Shown here: positions 5,805-13,319 of the stretch, piece by piece
Layout: every line of letters begins with the position of its first letter
How positions within the stretch are numbered: position 1 is the first letter of the stretch
Source of the DNA: Bacteroidaceae bacterium
GTDB taxonomy: Bacteria > Bacteroidota > Bacteroidia > Bacteroidales > Bacteroidaceae
Length of the DNA stretch: 16,641 nucleotides
Reading direction: 5' to 3'
Assembly: GCA_017558165.1 (NCBI GenBank)
Contig: JAFYWE010000187.1
Span: 1 to 16,641, forward strand
Notes under the pieces: model-generated
Told to the model about the DNA's origin: nothing
Seen by the model: the letters and a program-made list of their open reading frames with translations, nothing else
The model's database searches: none
Program-made: the position numbers and the translations under genes

Positions 5805-7712
5805 ATGAAAAAAACATTGGTAGATCTTTTTGAGGAATCGGTAAAGTTGTACCCCAACAATACCTTCCTTTTGGAGAAAACTGACAAGAAAGAGGGTTTC
5901 AAGCCTACGACCTATACTCAGGTCAAGGAGCAGGTTTATCGTTTGGGCGCGGGCTATCAGGCACTCGGCGTAAAGAAAGGCGATAACATGGCTCTTCTCA
6001 GCGAGGGTTGCAATATGTGGGTTATCGGCGAGCTTGCGATGTTCTATGCAGGCGCTGTAAACGTACCGCTCTCAATAAAGCTCGAAGAGAGCAACGACCT
6101 CTATTTCCGTCTTGACCACGGTGACGTTAAGTTCATCCTGGTATCTAACTATCAGTTGAAGAAGATACGTTCAATCAAGGACAAGCTCGAGAAGGTAGAG
6201 AAGATTATTGTGTTCGGTAACGCCGGTGCACTCGAGGAGAAGGAGATCCATGTTGACGATGTGTTCAAGATGGGTGACGAGTTCCTTGCAAAGCACACAA
6301 TGGAGGAGTTTCTTGCTGTGGGTCAGTCAATCCAGAACGACGACATCGCTACAATCACATATACCAGCGGTACTACAGCCGATCCAAAGGGTGTAATGCT
6401 TACTCACCGCAACTACACTTCTAACGTTGAGCAGGCGTTGACTTTGGTTGACATTGACCAGACATGGCGCACGCTCATCATCCTTCCTCTTGACCACTGC
6501 TTCGCGCACGTTGTAGGTTTCTACATTATGATGACATGCGGTGCAGCCGCCGCTACCGTGCAGGTGGGTCGCACAGGTCTTGAGACTTTGAAGAACATTC
6601 CTCTCAACATACGCGAGGTACGTCCTCACTTCATCCTTTCAGTTCCTTCTCTGGCAAAGACCTTCAAGAAGAACATCGAGGGTGCAATCCGTGCCAAGGG
6701 TAAGGCTACAGAGACTCTCTTCAACTGGGGTATGGCAGTCCGCCAGAAGTATTATGGTGAGAGCAACCTCGACTCAAAGGGTCTGCGCATCTTCCTGAAG
6801 CCACTCGTTGCTTTGTTCGACAAACTCATCTTCTCTAAGGTGCGCGAGAACTTCGGTGGCGAGCTCCGTTTCTTTATCGGTGGCGGTGCATTGCTCGACA
6901 AGGAGTTGCAGAACTTCTATGTTGGTGTGGGTATGCCAATGTATCAGGGTTACGGTCTTTCTGAGGCTACTCCTGTCATCTCTTCAAACGGTCCCGACCT
7001 CTACCGTTTCGGTTCAAGCGGTAAGCTCGTGAAGCCAATCGAGATCAAGATATGTGATGCCGACGGTAAGGAGTTGCCTGTAGGCGAGCTCGGTGAGATT
7101 GTTGTGAAGGGTGAGAACGTGATGGCCGGTTATTGGAAGAACCCTGTGGCTTCTGCCGAGACCGTTCGCGACGGTTACCTTTATACTGGTGACCTCGGTT
7201 ATATGTCCCCAGAGGGTCTGCTCTATGTGAAGGGTCGTTTCAAGAGTCTTCTTATCTCAAGCGATGGCGAGAAGTATAGCCCAGAGGGCATTGAGGAGGC
7301 ATTCGTGAGCCTTTGTCCTACAATTGACCAGGTGATTCTCTACAACAACCAGTCACCATATACCGTTGCGCTTTTCGTTCCTAACAAAGACAACATCAAG
7401 CGCGCACTTGCAGCAAAGAACCTTGACCTCTCTACCGAGGAGGGTCGTAAGGCCGCATGTGACCTTGTTAAGGAGGATGTTGACAAGTTCAAGAAGGGTG
7501 GTGAGCACGCAGGTATGTTCCCCGAGCGTTGGTTGCCAAGTTGCTTTGCAATCCTTCCCGAGGCTTTCACCGAGCAGAACGGTATGATGAACAGTACAAT
7601 GAAGGTTGTACGTGGCAAGGTAGAGAAATTCTACAAGGAGCGTATCGATATCCTTTACACAGCCGATGGCAAGCAGCTCTATGAGCAGCATAACTTGGAT
7701 GCATTCAAGTAA
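5805..7712 (+). CDS. Long-chain acyl-CoA synthetase-like AMP-forming enzyme
   Basis: A 635-residue member of the adenylate-forming (ANL) superfamily, most like FadD/long-chain fatty acid:CoA ligases. It would activate a fatty acid with ATP and CoA through an acyl-AMP intermediate in the cytoplasm. Signature motifs are all present: ATP-binding loop TYTSGTTADPKGVMLTH (185-201), YGLSEATP (383-390), YLYTGDLG (458-465) with its conserved Asp, the hinge GRFKSLLISSDGEKYSPEGIEE (477-498), and Lys600 in MNSTMKVVRGKV as the catalytic lysine. Length suits the family. No signal peptide or membrane helix is obvious. It is a single-gene unit: own promoter, own strong terminator 18 bp past the stop, divergent from mce. 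The acyl chain preference cannot be read from sequence. Possible roles are reuse of exogenous or membrane-derived fatty acids, or activation of another carboxylic acid. Confidence 0.93.
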   Translation: MKKTLVDLFEESVKLYPNNTFLLEKTDKKEGFKPTTYTQVKEQVYRLGAGYQALGVKKGDNMALLSEGCNMWVIGELAMFYAGAVNVPLSIKLEESNDLYFRLDHGDVKFILVSNYQLKKIRSIKDKLEKVEKIIVFGNAGALEEKEIHVDDVFKMGDEFLAKHTMEEFLAVGQSIQNDDIATITYTSGTTADPKGVMLTHRNYTSNVEQALTLVDIDQTWRTLIILPLDHCFAHVVGFYIMMTCGAAAATVQVGRTGLETLKNIPLNIREVRPHFILSVPSLAKTFKKNIEGAIRAKGKATETLFNWGMAVRQKYYGESNLDSKGLRIFLKPLVALFDKLIFSKVRENFGGELRFFIGGGALLDKELQNFYVGVGMPMYQGYGLSEATPVISSNGPDLYRFGSSGKLVKPIEIKICDADGKELPVGELGEIVVKGENVMAGYWKNPVASAETVRDGYLYTGDLGYMSPEGLLYVKGRFKSLLISSDGEKYSPEGIEEAFVSLCPTIDQVILYNNQSPYTVALFVPNKDNIKRALAAKNLDLSTEEGRKAACDLVKEDVDKFKKGGEHAGMFPERWLPSCFAILPEAFTEQNGMMNSTMKVVRGKVEKFYKERIDILYTADGKQLYEQHNLDAFK

Positions 7713-7729
7713 ATAGAAGATATGACTTT

Positions 7730-7772
7730 ATAACGGGCAGTGCACATTTGTACACTGCCCGTTATGTTTTTT
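7730..7772 (+). terminator. Terminator of the acyl-CoA synthetase gene
   Basis: A 13-bp stem (ATAACGGGCAGTG at 7730-7742 with CACTGCCCGTTAT at 7753-7765) is followed by GTTTTTTG. It begins 18 bp after the stop codon at 7712. Confidence 0.93.
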
Positions 7773-7848
7773 GTAACACATGCGTTTTAAACCTTTCCTG
7801 TTGCTGCGTGTCAAATAGTCAGAATACAAACAAAAAACAGATAGAACT

Positions 7849-8604
7849 ATGAAAATCAGAATTGTATTGATGGCGCTTGTTGTTGCATTCACATCTTATG
7901 CAACTGCGCAGGAGAAAAAGGCTCCAAAGATGACCGAGGAGCAGAAGATGGAGTTCCATGTGGCAAAGAAGCAGAAGTCACTTGGTCTTGACGAGGCAAC
8001 AGCGGCAAAGTTCGCACCTCTCTACAAGGAGTATTTACAGGCATTGGCAAAGTGCCGTCCCGAATTGAAGCGTGGCAAGGAGCTCACAGACGAGCAGGTT
8101 AAGGAGAATATTGAGGCGCGTATTGATGCAAAGAAGAAGGCCGCAAAGGTTGAGAAGAAGTATTACGGCAAGTTCTCGAAGATTCTTGACGCAAAGCAGT
8201 TGCAGAAGCTCTTCAGCGAGCCTAAGGCTTTCAACAAGAATGTAAAGGGTGGTTTCGCGCCTCAGGGCAAGCGTCCTGGTCCGGGATTTGCAAAGGCTCC
8301 AGGTCGTAAGGCTCCTATGATGAAGCCCGGTTTCAATAAGGGTGGATTCAAGAAAGGCGATTTCAGAAAACCAGGTTTCTGTAAGGGTGACTTTAGAAAA
8401 GGCGATTTCAAGAAGCGTGGCTTCAAGAAGATGGATTGCCCAAAGAATGTAAAGGACGGTGCTTGCAAGAAAGCAGACTGCAAGAAGTATGAGAACGCCA
8501 AGTGTGATAAGAAGGCTGATTGCAAGAAGGTAGATTGTAAAAAGGCTGGCAACGCAAAGTGCGAGAAGAAAGCGGATTGCAAGAAGGCTGACTGCAAGAA
8601 GTAA
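7849..8604 (+). CDS. Secreted Spy/CpxP-like protein with Lys/Cys-rich repetitive tail
   Basis: A 251-residue exported protein. Residues 1-20 are a signal peptide (cleavage after SYATA, before QEKK). Residues 21-125 are mostly helical and charged, with a pattern (KSLGLDEATAAKFAPLYKEYLQ, KKKAAKVEKKYYGKFSKILDAKQLQKLF) like the periplasmic Spy/CpxP-type proteins common in Bacteroidota. Residues 126-195 form a Gly/Phe/Lys-rich segment with repeats such as GFKKGDFRK and GDFKKRGFKK. Residues 196-251 are built of CKKADCKK-like repeats. Ten cysteines fall in the last 74 residues (178, 197, 206, 211, 219, 225, 230, 238, 244, 249). The tail is strongly cationic and could bind metal, polyanions or RNA/DNA, or be disulfide-rich. 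None of this is demonstrated. It has its own terminator and no close operon partner. Confidence 0.88.
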   Translation: MKIRIVLMALVVAFTSYATAQEKKAPKMTEEQKMEFHVAKKQKSLGLDEATAAKFAPLYKEYLQALAKCRPELKRGKELTDEQVKENIEARIDAKKKAAKVEKKYYGKFSKILDAKQLQKLFSEPKAFNKNVKGGFAPQGKRPGPGFAKAPGRKAPMMKPGFNKGGFKKGDFRKPGFCKGDFRKGDFKKRGFKKMDCPKNVKDGACKKADCKKYENAKCDKKADCKKVDCKKAGNAKCEKKADCKKADCKK

Positions 8605-8621
8605 AGTTTGAATAGTTAGAT

Positions 8622-8669
8622 AAACGCAGTGCTCCCGTTCCTGAAACGGGGGCACTGCGTTTTATTTTT
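8622..8669 (+). terminator. Terminator of the Lys/Cys-rich protein gene
   Basis: An 18-bp stem (8622-8639 with 8645-8662, one G-T pair) closes a 5-nt loop and runs into TTTTATTTTT. It separates the + strand gene (stop 8604) from the convergent GH89 gene (stop at 8681). In the - strand direction the T tract is weaker, so its use by the GH89 transcript is uncertain. Confidence 0.92.
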
Positions 8670-8680
8670 GCTCATATCCC

Positions 8681-11600
8681 TTATTTGGTAAGTATCTTCT
8701 TGCCGTCAATGATGTAGATTCCGCTGTCGCTGTTGTCGGCGTGTCTGCGTCCGCTCAGGTCATAGATAGAACCGATGGTTGTACAGGCTGCAATGTCCTT
8801 GATGTCCGATGTGGTGAGCAATGCCTTGTACAGTGCGTTGAGCTTGTTGTAAGTGGCATCGATCTCGTCGTTGTCGGCGCTGTTCTCATAGACGTACTTC
8901 GCGGCTGTCATGAGGTTGAAGAGCTTCTCTACTTCGTCTTTTGTCACGTAGTCCCTGTAGTCCTTCTTCACGGTGCTCTTGCCACCGACGGAGCTGAGCC
9001 CGAACTCTCCCATGTGCCAGTATGTGCGCTCGGCAAGAATCTTGAAGCGCAGGTAACGGTAGTTCTTGCCGCAGTCTATTGTGCCCGATGTGTAGTCGGT
9101 GCCGGGTGTCTGTGGCAGTCCCTCGTCGATGGTCTCAATGTTCTTGTAGCTCTGCTTGTCATCGCTGCACATAAGGGTAATGACGTCGGGGTAGTCCATG
9201 CCGCTGCTGCTGTTGCGGGTGTTGTATGTGAACTGGAAAAGTGAATTGTAGTTCTCCTCTCCAAGGTCTACCTCAATGTAGTGATAGCCTTCCTTGGTAT
9301 CAGGGTTGTGCCAGTTGGTGTGGAAAAAGTTAGATGAGTTGTTCTTTACACCGTCAACAAGGAACTTGATGTCTCCCTCCTGTGGGTCGGGCGCGTTTGA
9401 CCATATGTAGTTCGCCCCGTTTGCATTGTTTGCCTGCAATGATATCTTTGTTGTCCTGGCATTCTTCTGTATGGTGGCAAGGTTGCCCAACAAGGTCTCC
9501 ACATCCTCGATAAGGGCACCGAGGTTTTTCCTGCTTTCGCCTTTGCTGAACACAGCGGTGTATGTAGCATCCTCGCTTGCGAACAGATCCTGTATTGGCT
9601 CTGTGCTTACTACGCGACCGTAGCGGTCCTTCCAGCAAATGAAATCACAACCTTCGGCTGCTACAGCCTCTATGGTGAACGGTATTCCGCGTGAAACCTC
9701 CCATTCGGTTGCCTTTGAGCCGTCAGGGGTCTCGTCGGTCGATACTGCAACCGCGCCCCAATTGCTGTTGTTCGCCTTAACGGTGATGTGCGATGCTGTG
9801 CCGGAGTACTCGGTGATGTTGAGTATGATCTCATAGCACATACGGTTGAGTTTGCTCTTTGCAGGGTATGCCCCTGTGGTGCTGTTGTATCCGCTCTTCC
9901 ATGCGCCGTCAAAGCGCAGACGCATGTGGGTTATTCCAAGCGGAATGTCATATGGCAACAACACGTTGATGCTTCCCTCGCACACGTTGATGTCCTGTGC
10001 ATTGTGTGTTCCCACACACTTGAGCAGTTCGCCTTCGTCGTCGAAGTCTCCGTCCGAGTTCATGTCAATATATGCGCTCATTATGCAGTATTTGAGGGCG
10101 TCGCTCTCAAGGTCGCTCCAGGTCACGTCAAAGCTTGCACCGCGTGGCACGTCCATAATTTCCGGTACGGTGTTGAAGAGCGATGCCGGTGTGTTGTTGG
10201 TCTCATAGATGACCTCTGCGTCGCGGTTGTGGTATGCGAATGTAATCTGTCGTACGAACTGTGCCTGTACAGCCGCGTCACCCCAGTCGCCCTTGTCCTC
10301 GGCAGGTACGCCCCATCTGTCCTCAATGAAGTTTGCCGTGAATGTGGCTGCTTCCTTGCCGTAGTATGTGTATGGGTTGCTGTTGCTTACCTTCTTGCCG
10401 TCGGCATTGGTCCAGTGGCTGAAGTTGTAGCCTTTGTTCGGTGTCGCGATTAGTGTGACAGCCTCAGTGTTTGTAACCGAGAGTGACTCACAGCCCTCGA
10501 TGGTCACGCTTCCGTTTGCTCCGGCATTAACGGTTACTGTACGTGCCTTTGTGATTTTCTCAATGATGGCAATGCCGAATGTGATGCTTGTGCCGTCGGC
10601 GAATGTGACTGTGGCCTTTGAACGTCCTATCTCCGCGCTGGCAGGAATCTCTACGGTGAGTCCCTCTGCTGTGAGCATCTCGTTGCTGCTCTTCGCAAGG
10701 TCGCCGTTGAGATCAACCCAAATGCTTGTTATGGCTGTCTCCTTGCCGATCTCAAGTGGTAGTTCGGCCTTCTGCCCGCGGTACATCTTGGGTGTTACGT
10801 TGCTGCCCGATGCGTCGCGTGTGACTCCCATCGGGAATATGAAGTTCTTACCCTCGCCCTTGATGCGTCCGAAGTAGATGCCGAATGTCTCCTTGGCCTT
10901 GTCGGTAGCACTCATATCTGCAGGCATTATGACGGTAGAGTAGTCGAGGTCGGTGAAATTGACTGTCCATGGGTATTCGAAACCGCCGTACCAGCCGCCT
11001 GACGGTGTGCCGCCGTTGCTCTCGAAGAATTTTTTCCAGCGCTGGTAGTGGAAATCCTTGATGAGACCTGCCCAGCAACGGTTTGAGTAGTCGTGGAGGT
11101 CGGTGTCACCCTTTGACCACACGGTTACCTGTGTACGTGCATTCCACTCGAGCCAGTTGCGATCGTTCACGGTTGTGCCCTCTACCTCATCGGCGATGTT
11201 GCGTGCGAGGCTTGTCCAGCGCTCGAGCTTGAAGTTCTCGTCATATGAAAGCATTGTGTCAAGGTCGAGCATCAGCTGCAGGTACAGGGTGTAGAGTCGC
11301 TTATACTCCGCGGTGTTGCTTTCGGTGCGTGCCGCATTTATCAATGGCAACAGCTCGTATGCAAAGTCCACCATTGACTGGCGTACCACGTCTATCACGT
11401 CATAGTTGTAGTTGACGATACCGTCCTCGGTGGTGATTATGTCACTTATTGAGATAAGCTCGTCGGCGGCTACAAGCACCTCCTGTGTATCCCAATAGAT
11501 GGCCGCTGTACTCCAGCTCGATACACGGTCTGGAGCCCACTTGGGGCGTGCCAGGATTATGGCCTCGGATGTTCCCTGCTGGTCGGTAGGGCAGTTCCAT

Positions 11601-13162
11601 ACCGATTCCTTCAGTCTCTTGAGTGCCGCATTGGCAGTCTCATTCTTCACGCCGTAACGTGCATGGGTGTACTCTGTGAGCCACTCGTCGATGGTCGGCG
11701 GGTTGGTTGCGTCCATCCATGGGAGCTCGAACAGCATGTCGTATAATATCGGGTTGGTCTCGATACCCTCAGGTGTCGCTCCCACTCCCTTCATGTTGCT
11801 CCTTGAGAGCGCCGCGAAGTAGTCCTCCATAGTTGTCTGCAAGCGTCCATGCATACCGCTGCGTCCACCGAAATTGTGGAGCATACAGAATATGAAGTCG
11901 CATCCGCTAAAGTATGATGTATTCCATTTCGCCTTTCCGCGTGCATCCGAGAAAAGGTCGAGGCCTATGAAACGGTCGGCATAGCCGTTGTTCTTCATCA
12001 CGCTGAAGGCACCGCTCTGCGGTACGCCCTGCCAGTACTGGATAATCCATTTTGCCTTGTCGGGGGTATTGTATAGGCTCTTCTCCTCACTGCTTACGCC
12101 TGCAAAGTACTCGTCAAGGTACTTCATTACGTTGGGGTAGCAGTTCTCATTGGTTACACCGCTTGGCAACGAGCCCTCATGGAACGGGTCCATGCTGTAG
12201 AACTCCGACACGCCCATCACCTCCTCAAGGTGCTTGTAGTAGATTGGCGCCAACTTCTTGTAGCTTGTGCTTGCGGGGTTAAGGATGTCGGGGCGTGTGT
12301 AACCGCCGGCCCATGTACCGTTGTTGATGACATGCGCCTTGTTGAATCCCTCAATGGTGTAGTTGGTAATGCAGTTAGGTACCTGTCCGCTGAATCCCGG
12401 TATCACCGGCTGCATTCCGAGTTCGCGCATACGCTGCAGCATGTTGCGGCACAACTGCTCCTGGCGGGTGTACCACCAGTCGGGGTTACCGTTCATCACC
12501 ACATCCTTGGCGTTGATTGTACCGCCCCAGCCCTCGAGGTTGTTCATTGCGAACCAAGCGATGAATCCGGGGCCTGCAATGTAGCTGTTGATGTCGCTCT
12601 CGCTGATGCCTATCTCGCGAAGGAACTTGCGTGTCACAACGTCAAGTCCCACAAGGTTCAGCGGTGCGTTTATGCCGTGCAGTGCCATCCAGTCAATCTC
12701 CTTTTGCCAGCGCTCCCATGTCCAGAAGGCCATTGAGTAGGAGAATGTACAGGTGTTGAAGTCATAGCGGTATGCCGCTGTGCTTGTGTGTCTCTCCTCG
12801 GCGGTAGGTACTGGCAATGTCGCCTTGCTCAGGTCTGTGGTGAGGTTGTTCCACGTGAGGTTGATGTGCGCATAGTGGTTCAGGTACCAGTTGATACCGG
12901 TTGCCACGGATAGCGCGCTGTTACCATTGATGCAGGGCTTGCCGTCCTTTGAGGTGATGACGAATGCATCCTCGCCGTTGTTGCCGGCAAGCGAACTGTC
13001 AATCACGGTAATGATTCTCTCCGATGCTCCCTTGCCTCCGATACGGTCAAGCAGGCCTGCTATGGCCTCCTGTGGGGTTGCTACCGGTGCCTGTGCATTG
13101 ACAGTCACAGCTGTGAACATGGTCATCAGCAACAGGGTAAGAGTGATGATGATTCTTTTCAT
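8681..13162 (-). CDS. Secreted multi-domain alpha-N-acetylglucosaminidase (GH89)
   Basis: A 1493-residue exported glycosidase of family GH89 (NAGLU type), which removes terminal alpha-linked GlcNAc, for example from gastric-type mucin glycans or heparan-sulfate fragments. Residues 1-24 are a signal peptide (TVNA/QA). About 26-125 is the N-terminal NAGLU domain and 128-480 the TIM barrel. Glu329 in DPFHEG aligns with the acid/base Glu316 of human NAGLU (DTFNEM), and Glu465 in GATPEGIETN with the nucleophile Glu446 (PEGI). About 480-735 is the helical C-terminal NAGLU domain. The additions are a strand-rich linker (790-870), an InlB-like repeat (873-946), a GEVED-like domain (about 968-1117, with YIDMNSDGDFDDEGE), a second InlB-like repeat (1125-1206), an F5/8C-like carbohydrate-binding domain (about 1240-1390), a helical segment (1400-1450), and the tail IYDLSGRR...GIYIIDGKKILTK common on exported Bacteroidales proteins. 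It is probably monocistronic, with its own promoter at 13204-13211. Confidence 0.95.
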   Translation of the reverse strand: MKRIIITLTLLLMTMFTAVTVNAQAPVATPQEAIAGLLDRIGGKGASERIITVIDSSLAGNNGEDAFVITSKDGKPCINGNSALSVATGINWYLNHYAHINLTWNNLTTDLSKATLPVPTAEERHTSTAAYRYDFNTCTFSYSMAFWTWERWQKEIDWMALHGINAPLNLVGLDVVTRKFLREIGISESDINSYIAGPGFIAWFAMNNLEGWGGTINAKDVVMNGNPDWWYTRQEQLCRNMLQRMRELGMQPVIPGFSGQVPNCITNYTIEGFNKAHVINNGTWAGGYTRPDILNPASTSYKKLAPIYYKHLEEVMGVSEFYSMDPFHEGSLPSGVTNENCYPNVMKYLDEYFAGVSSEEKSLYNTPDKAKWIIQYWQGVPQSGAFSVMKNNGYADRFIGLDLFSDARGKAKWNTSYFSGCDFIFCMLHNFGGRSGMHGRLQTTMEDYFAALSRSNMKGVGATPEGIETNPILYDMLFELPWMDATNPPTIDEWLTEYTHARYGVKNETANAALKRLKESVWNCPTDQQGTSEAIILARPKWAPDRVSSWSTAAIYWDTQEVLVAADELISISDIITTEDGIVNYNYDVIDVVRQSMVDFAYELLPLINAARTESNTAEYKRLYTLYLQLMLDLDTMLSYDENFKLERWTSLARNIADEVEGTTVNDRNWLEWNARTQVTVWSKGDTDLHDYSNRCWAGLIKDFHYQRWKKFFESNGGTPSGGWYGGFEYPWTVNFTDLDYSTVIMPADMSATDKAKETFGIYFGRIKGEGKNFIFPMGVTRDASGSNVTPKMYRGQKAELPLEIGKETAITSIWVDLNGDLAKSSNEMLTAEGLTVEIPASAEIGRSKATVTFADGTSITFGIAIIEKITKARTVTVNAGANGSVTIEGCESLSVTNTEAVTLIATPNKGYNFSHWTNADGKKVSNSNPYTYYGKEAATFTANFIEDRWGVPAEDKGDWGDAAVQAQFVRQITFAYHNRDAEVIYETNNTPASLFNTVPEIMDVPRGASFDVTWSDLESDALKYCIMSAYIDMNSDGDFDDEGELLKCVGTHNAQDINVCEGSINVLLPYDIPLGITHMRLRFDGAWKSGYNSTTGAYPAKSKLNRMCYEIILNITEYSGTASHITVKANNSNWGAVAVSTDETPDGSKATEWEVSRGIPFTIEAVAAEGCDFICWKDRYGRVVSTEPIQDLFASEDATYTAVFSKGESRKNLGALIEDVETLLGNLATIQKNARTTKISLQANNANGANYIWSNAPDPQEGDIKFLVDGVKNNSSNFFHTNWHNPDTKEGYHYIEVDLGEENYNSLFQFTYNTRNSSSGMDYPDVITLMCSDDKQSYKNIETIDEGLPQTPGTDYTSGTIDCGKNYRYLRFKILAERTYWHMGEFGLSSVGGKSTVKKDYRDYVTKDEVEKLFNLMTAAKYVYENSADNDEIDATYNKLNALYKALLTTSDIKDIAACTTIGSIYDLSGRRHADNSDSGIYIIDGKKILTK

Positions 13163-13203
13163 ATCTTTATTCGTTTTGTTTCGGTCTATTTGCTTAATCT
13201 TTG

Positions 13204-13211
13204 CGAAGATA
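13204..13211 (-). promoter_or_regulatory. -7 promoter element for the GH89 gene
   Basis: The - strand reads TATCTTCG, the same octamer as in front of the acyl-CoA synthetase gene and one mismatch from TAnnTTTG. It lies 42 bp upstream of the ATG at 13162 and downstream of the terminator of the TonB-dependent receptor gene, so the GH89 gene appears to be transcribed on its own. Confidence 0.6.
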
Positions 13212-13249
13212 GTAATTTATGATAAATAAGATAAATAAAGTGTAATTAT

Positions 13250-13297
13250 ATTATAAATAAAACAGCATCCGCAACAGGTGTTGCCCGTTGCGGATGC
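13250..13297 (-). terminator. Terminator of the TonB-dependent receptor gene
   Basis: An 11-bp stem pairs GCATCCGCAAC (13265-13275) with GTTGCGGATGC (13287-13297). On the - strand it is followed by TGTTTTATTTATAA. It lies 22 bp after the receptor stop codon (13320-13322) and ahead of the GH89 promoter. Confidence 0.88.
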
Positions 13298-13319
13298 ATG
13301 TGGTTCCGTTATTTTGTAG

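Noticed and set aside
8320..8603. CRISPR-like direct repeats
   Set aside because: The repetition is codon-phased and encodes Lys/Cys/Gly/Phe repeats of a protein, with no constant-length spacers.
9788..10453. A 221-codon + strand open frame inside the GH89 gene
   Set aside because: It is an antisense shadow with Val/Cys/Ala bias and no homology that I recognise.
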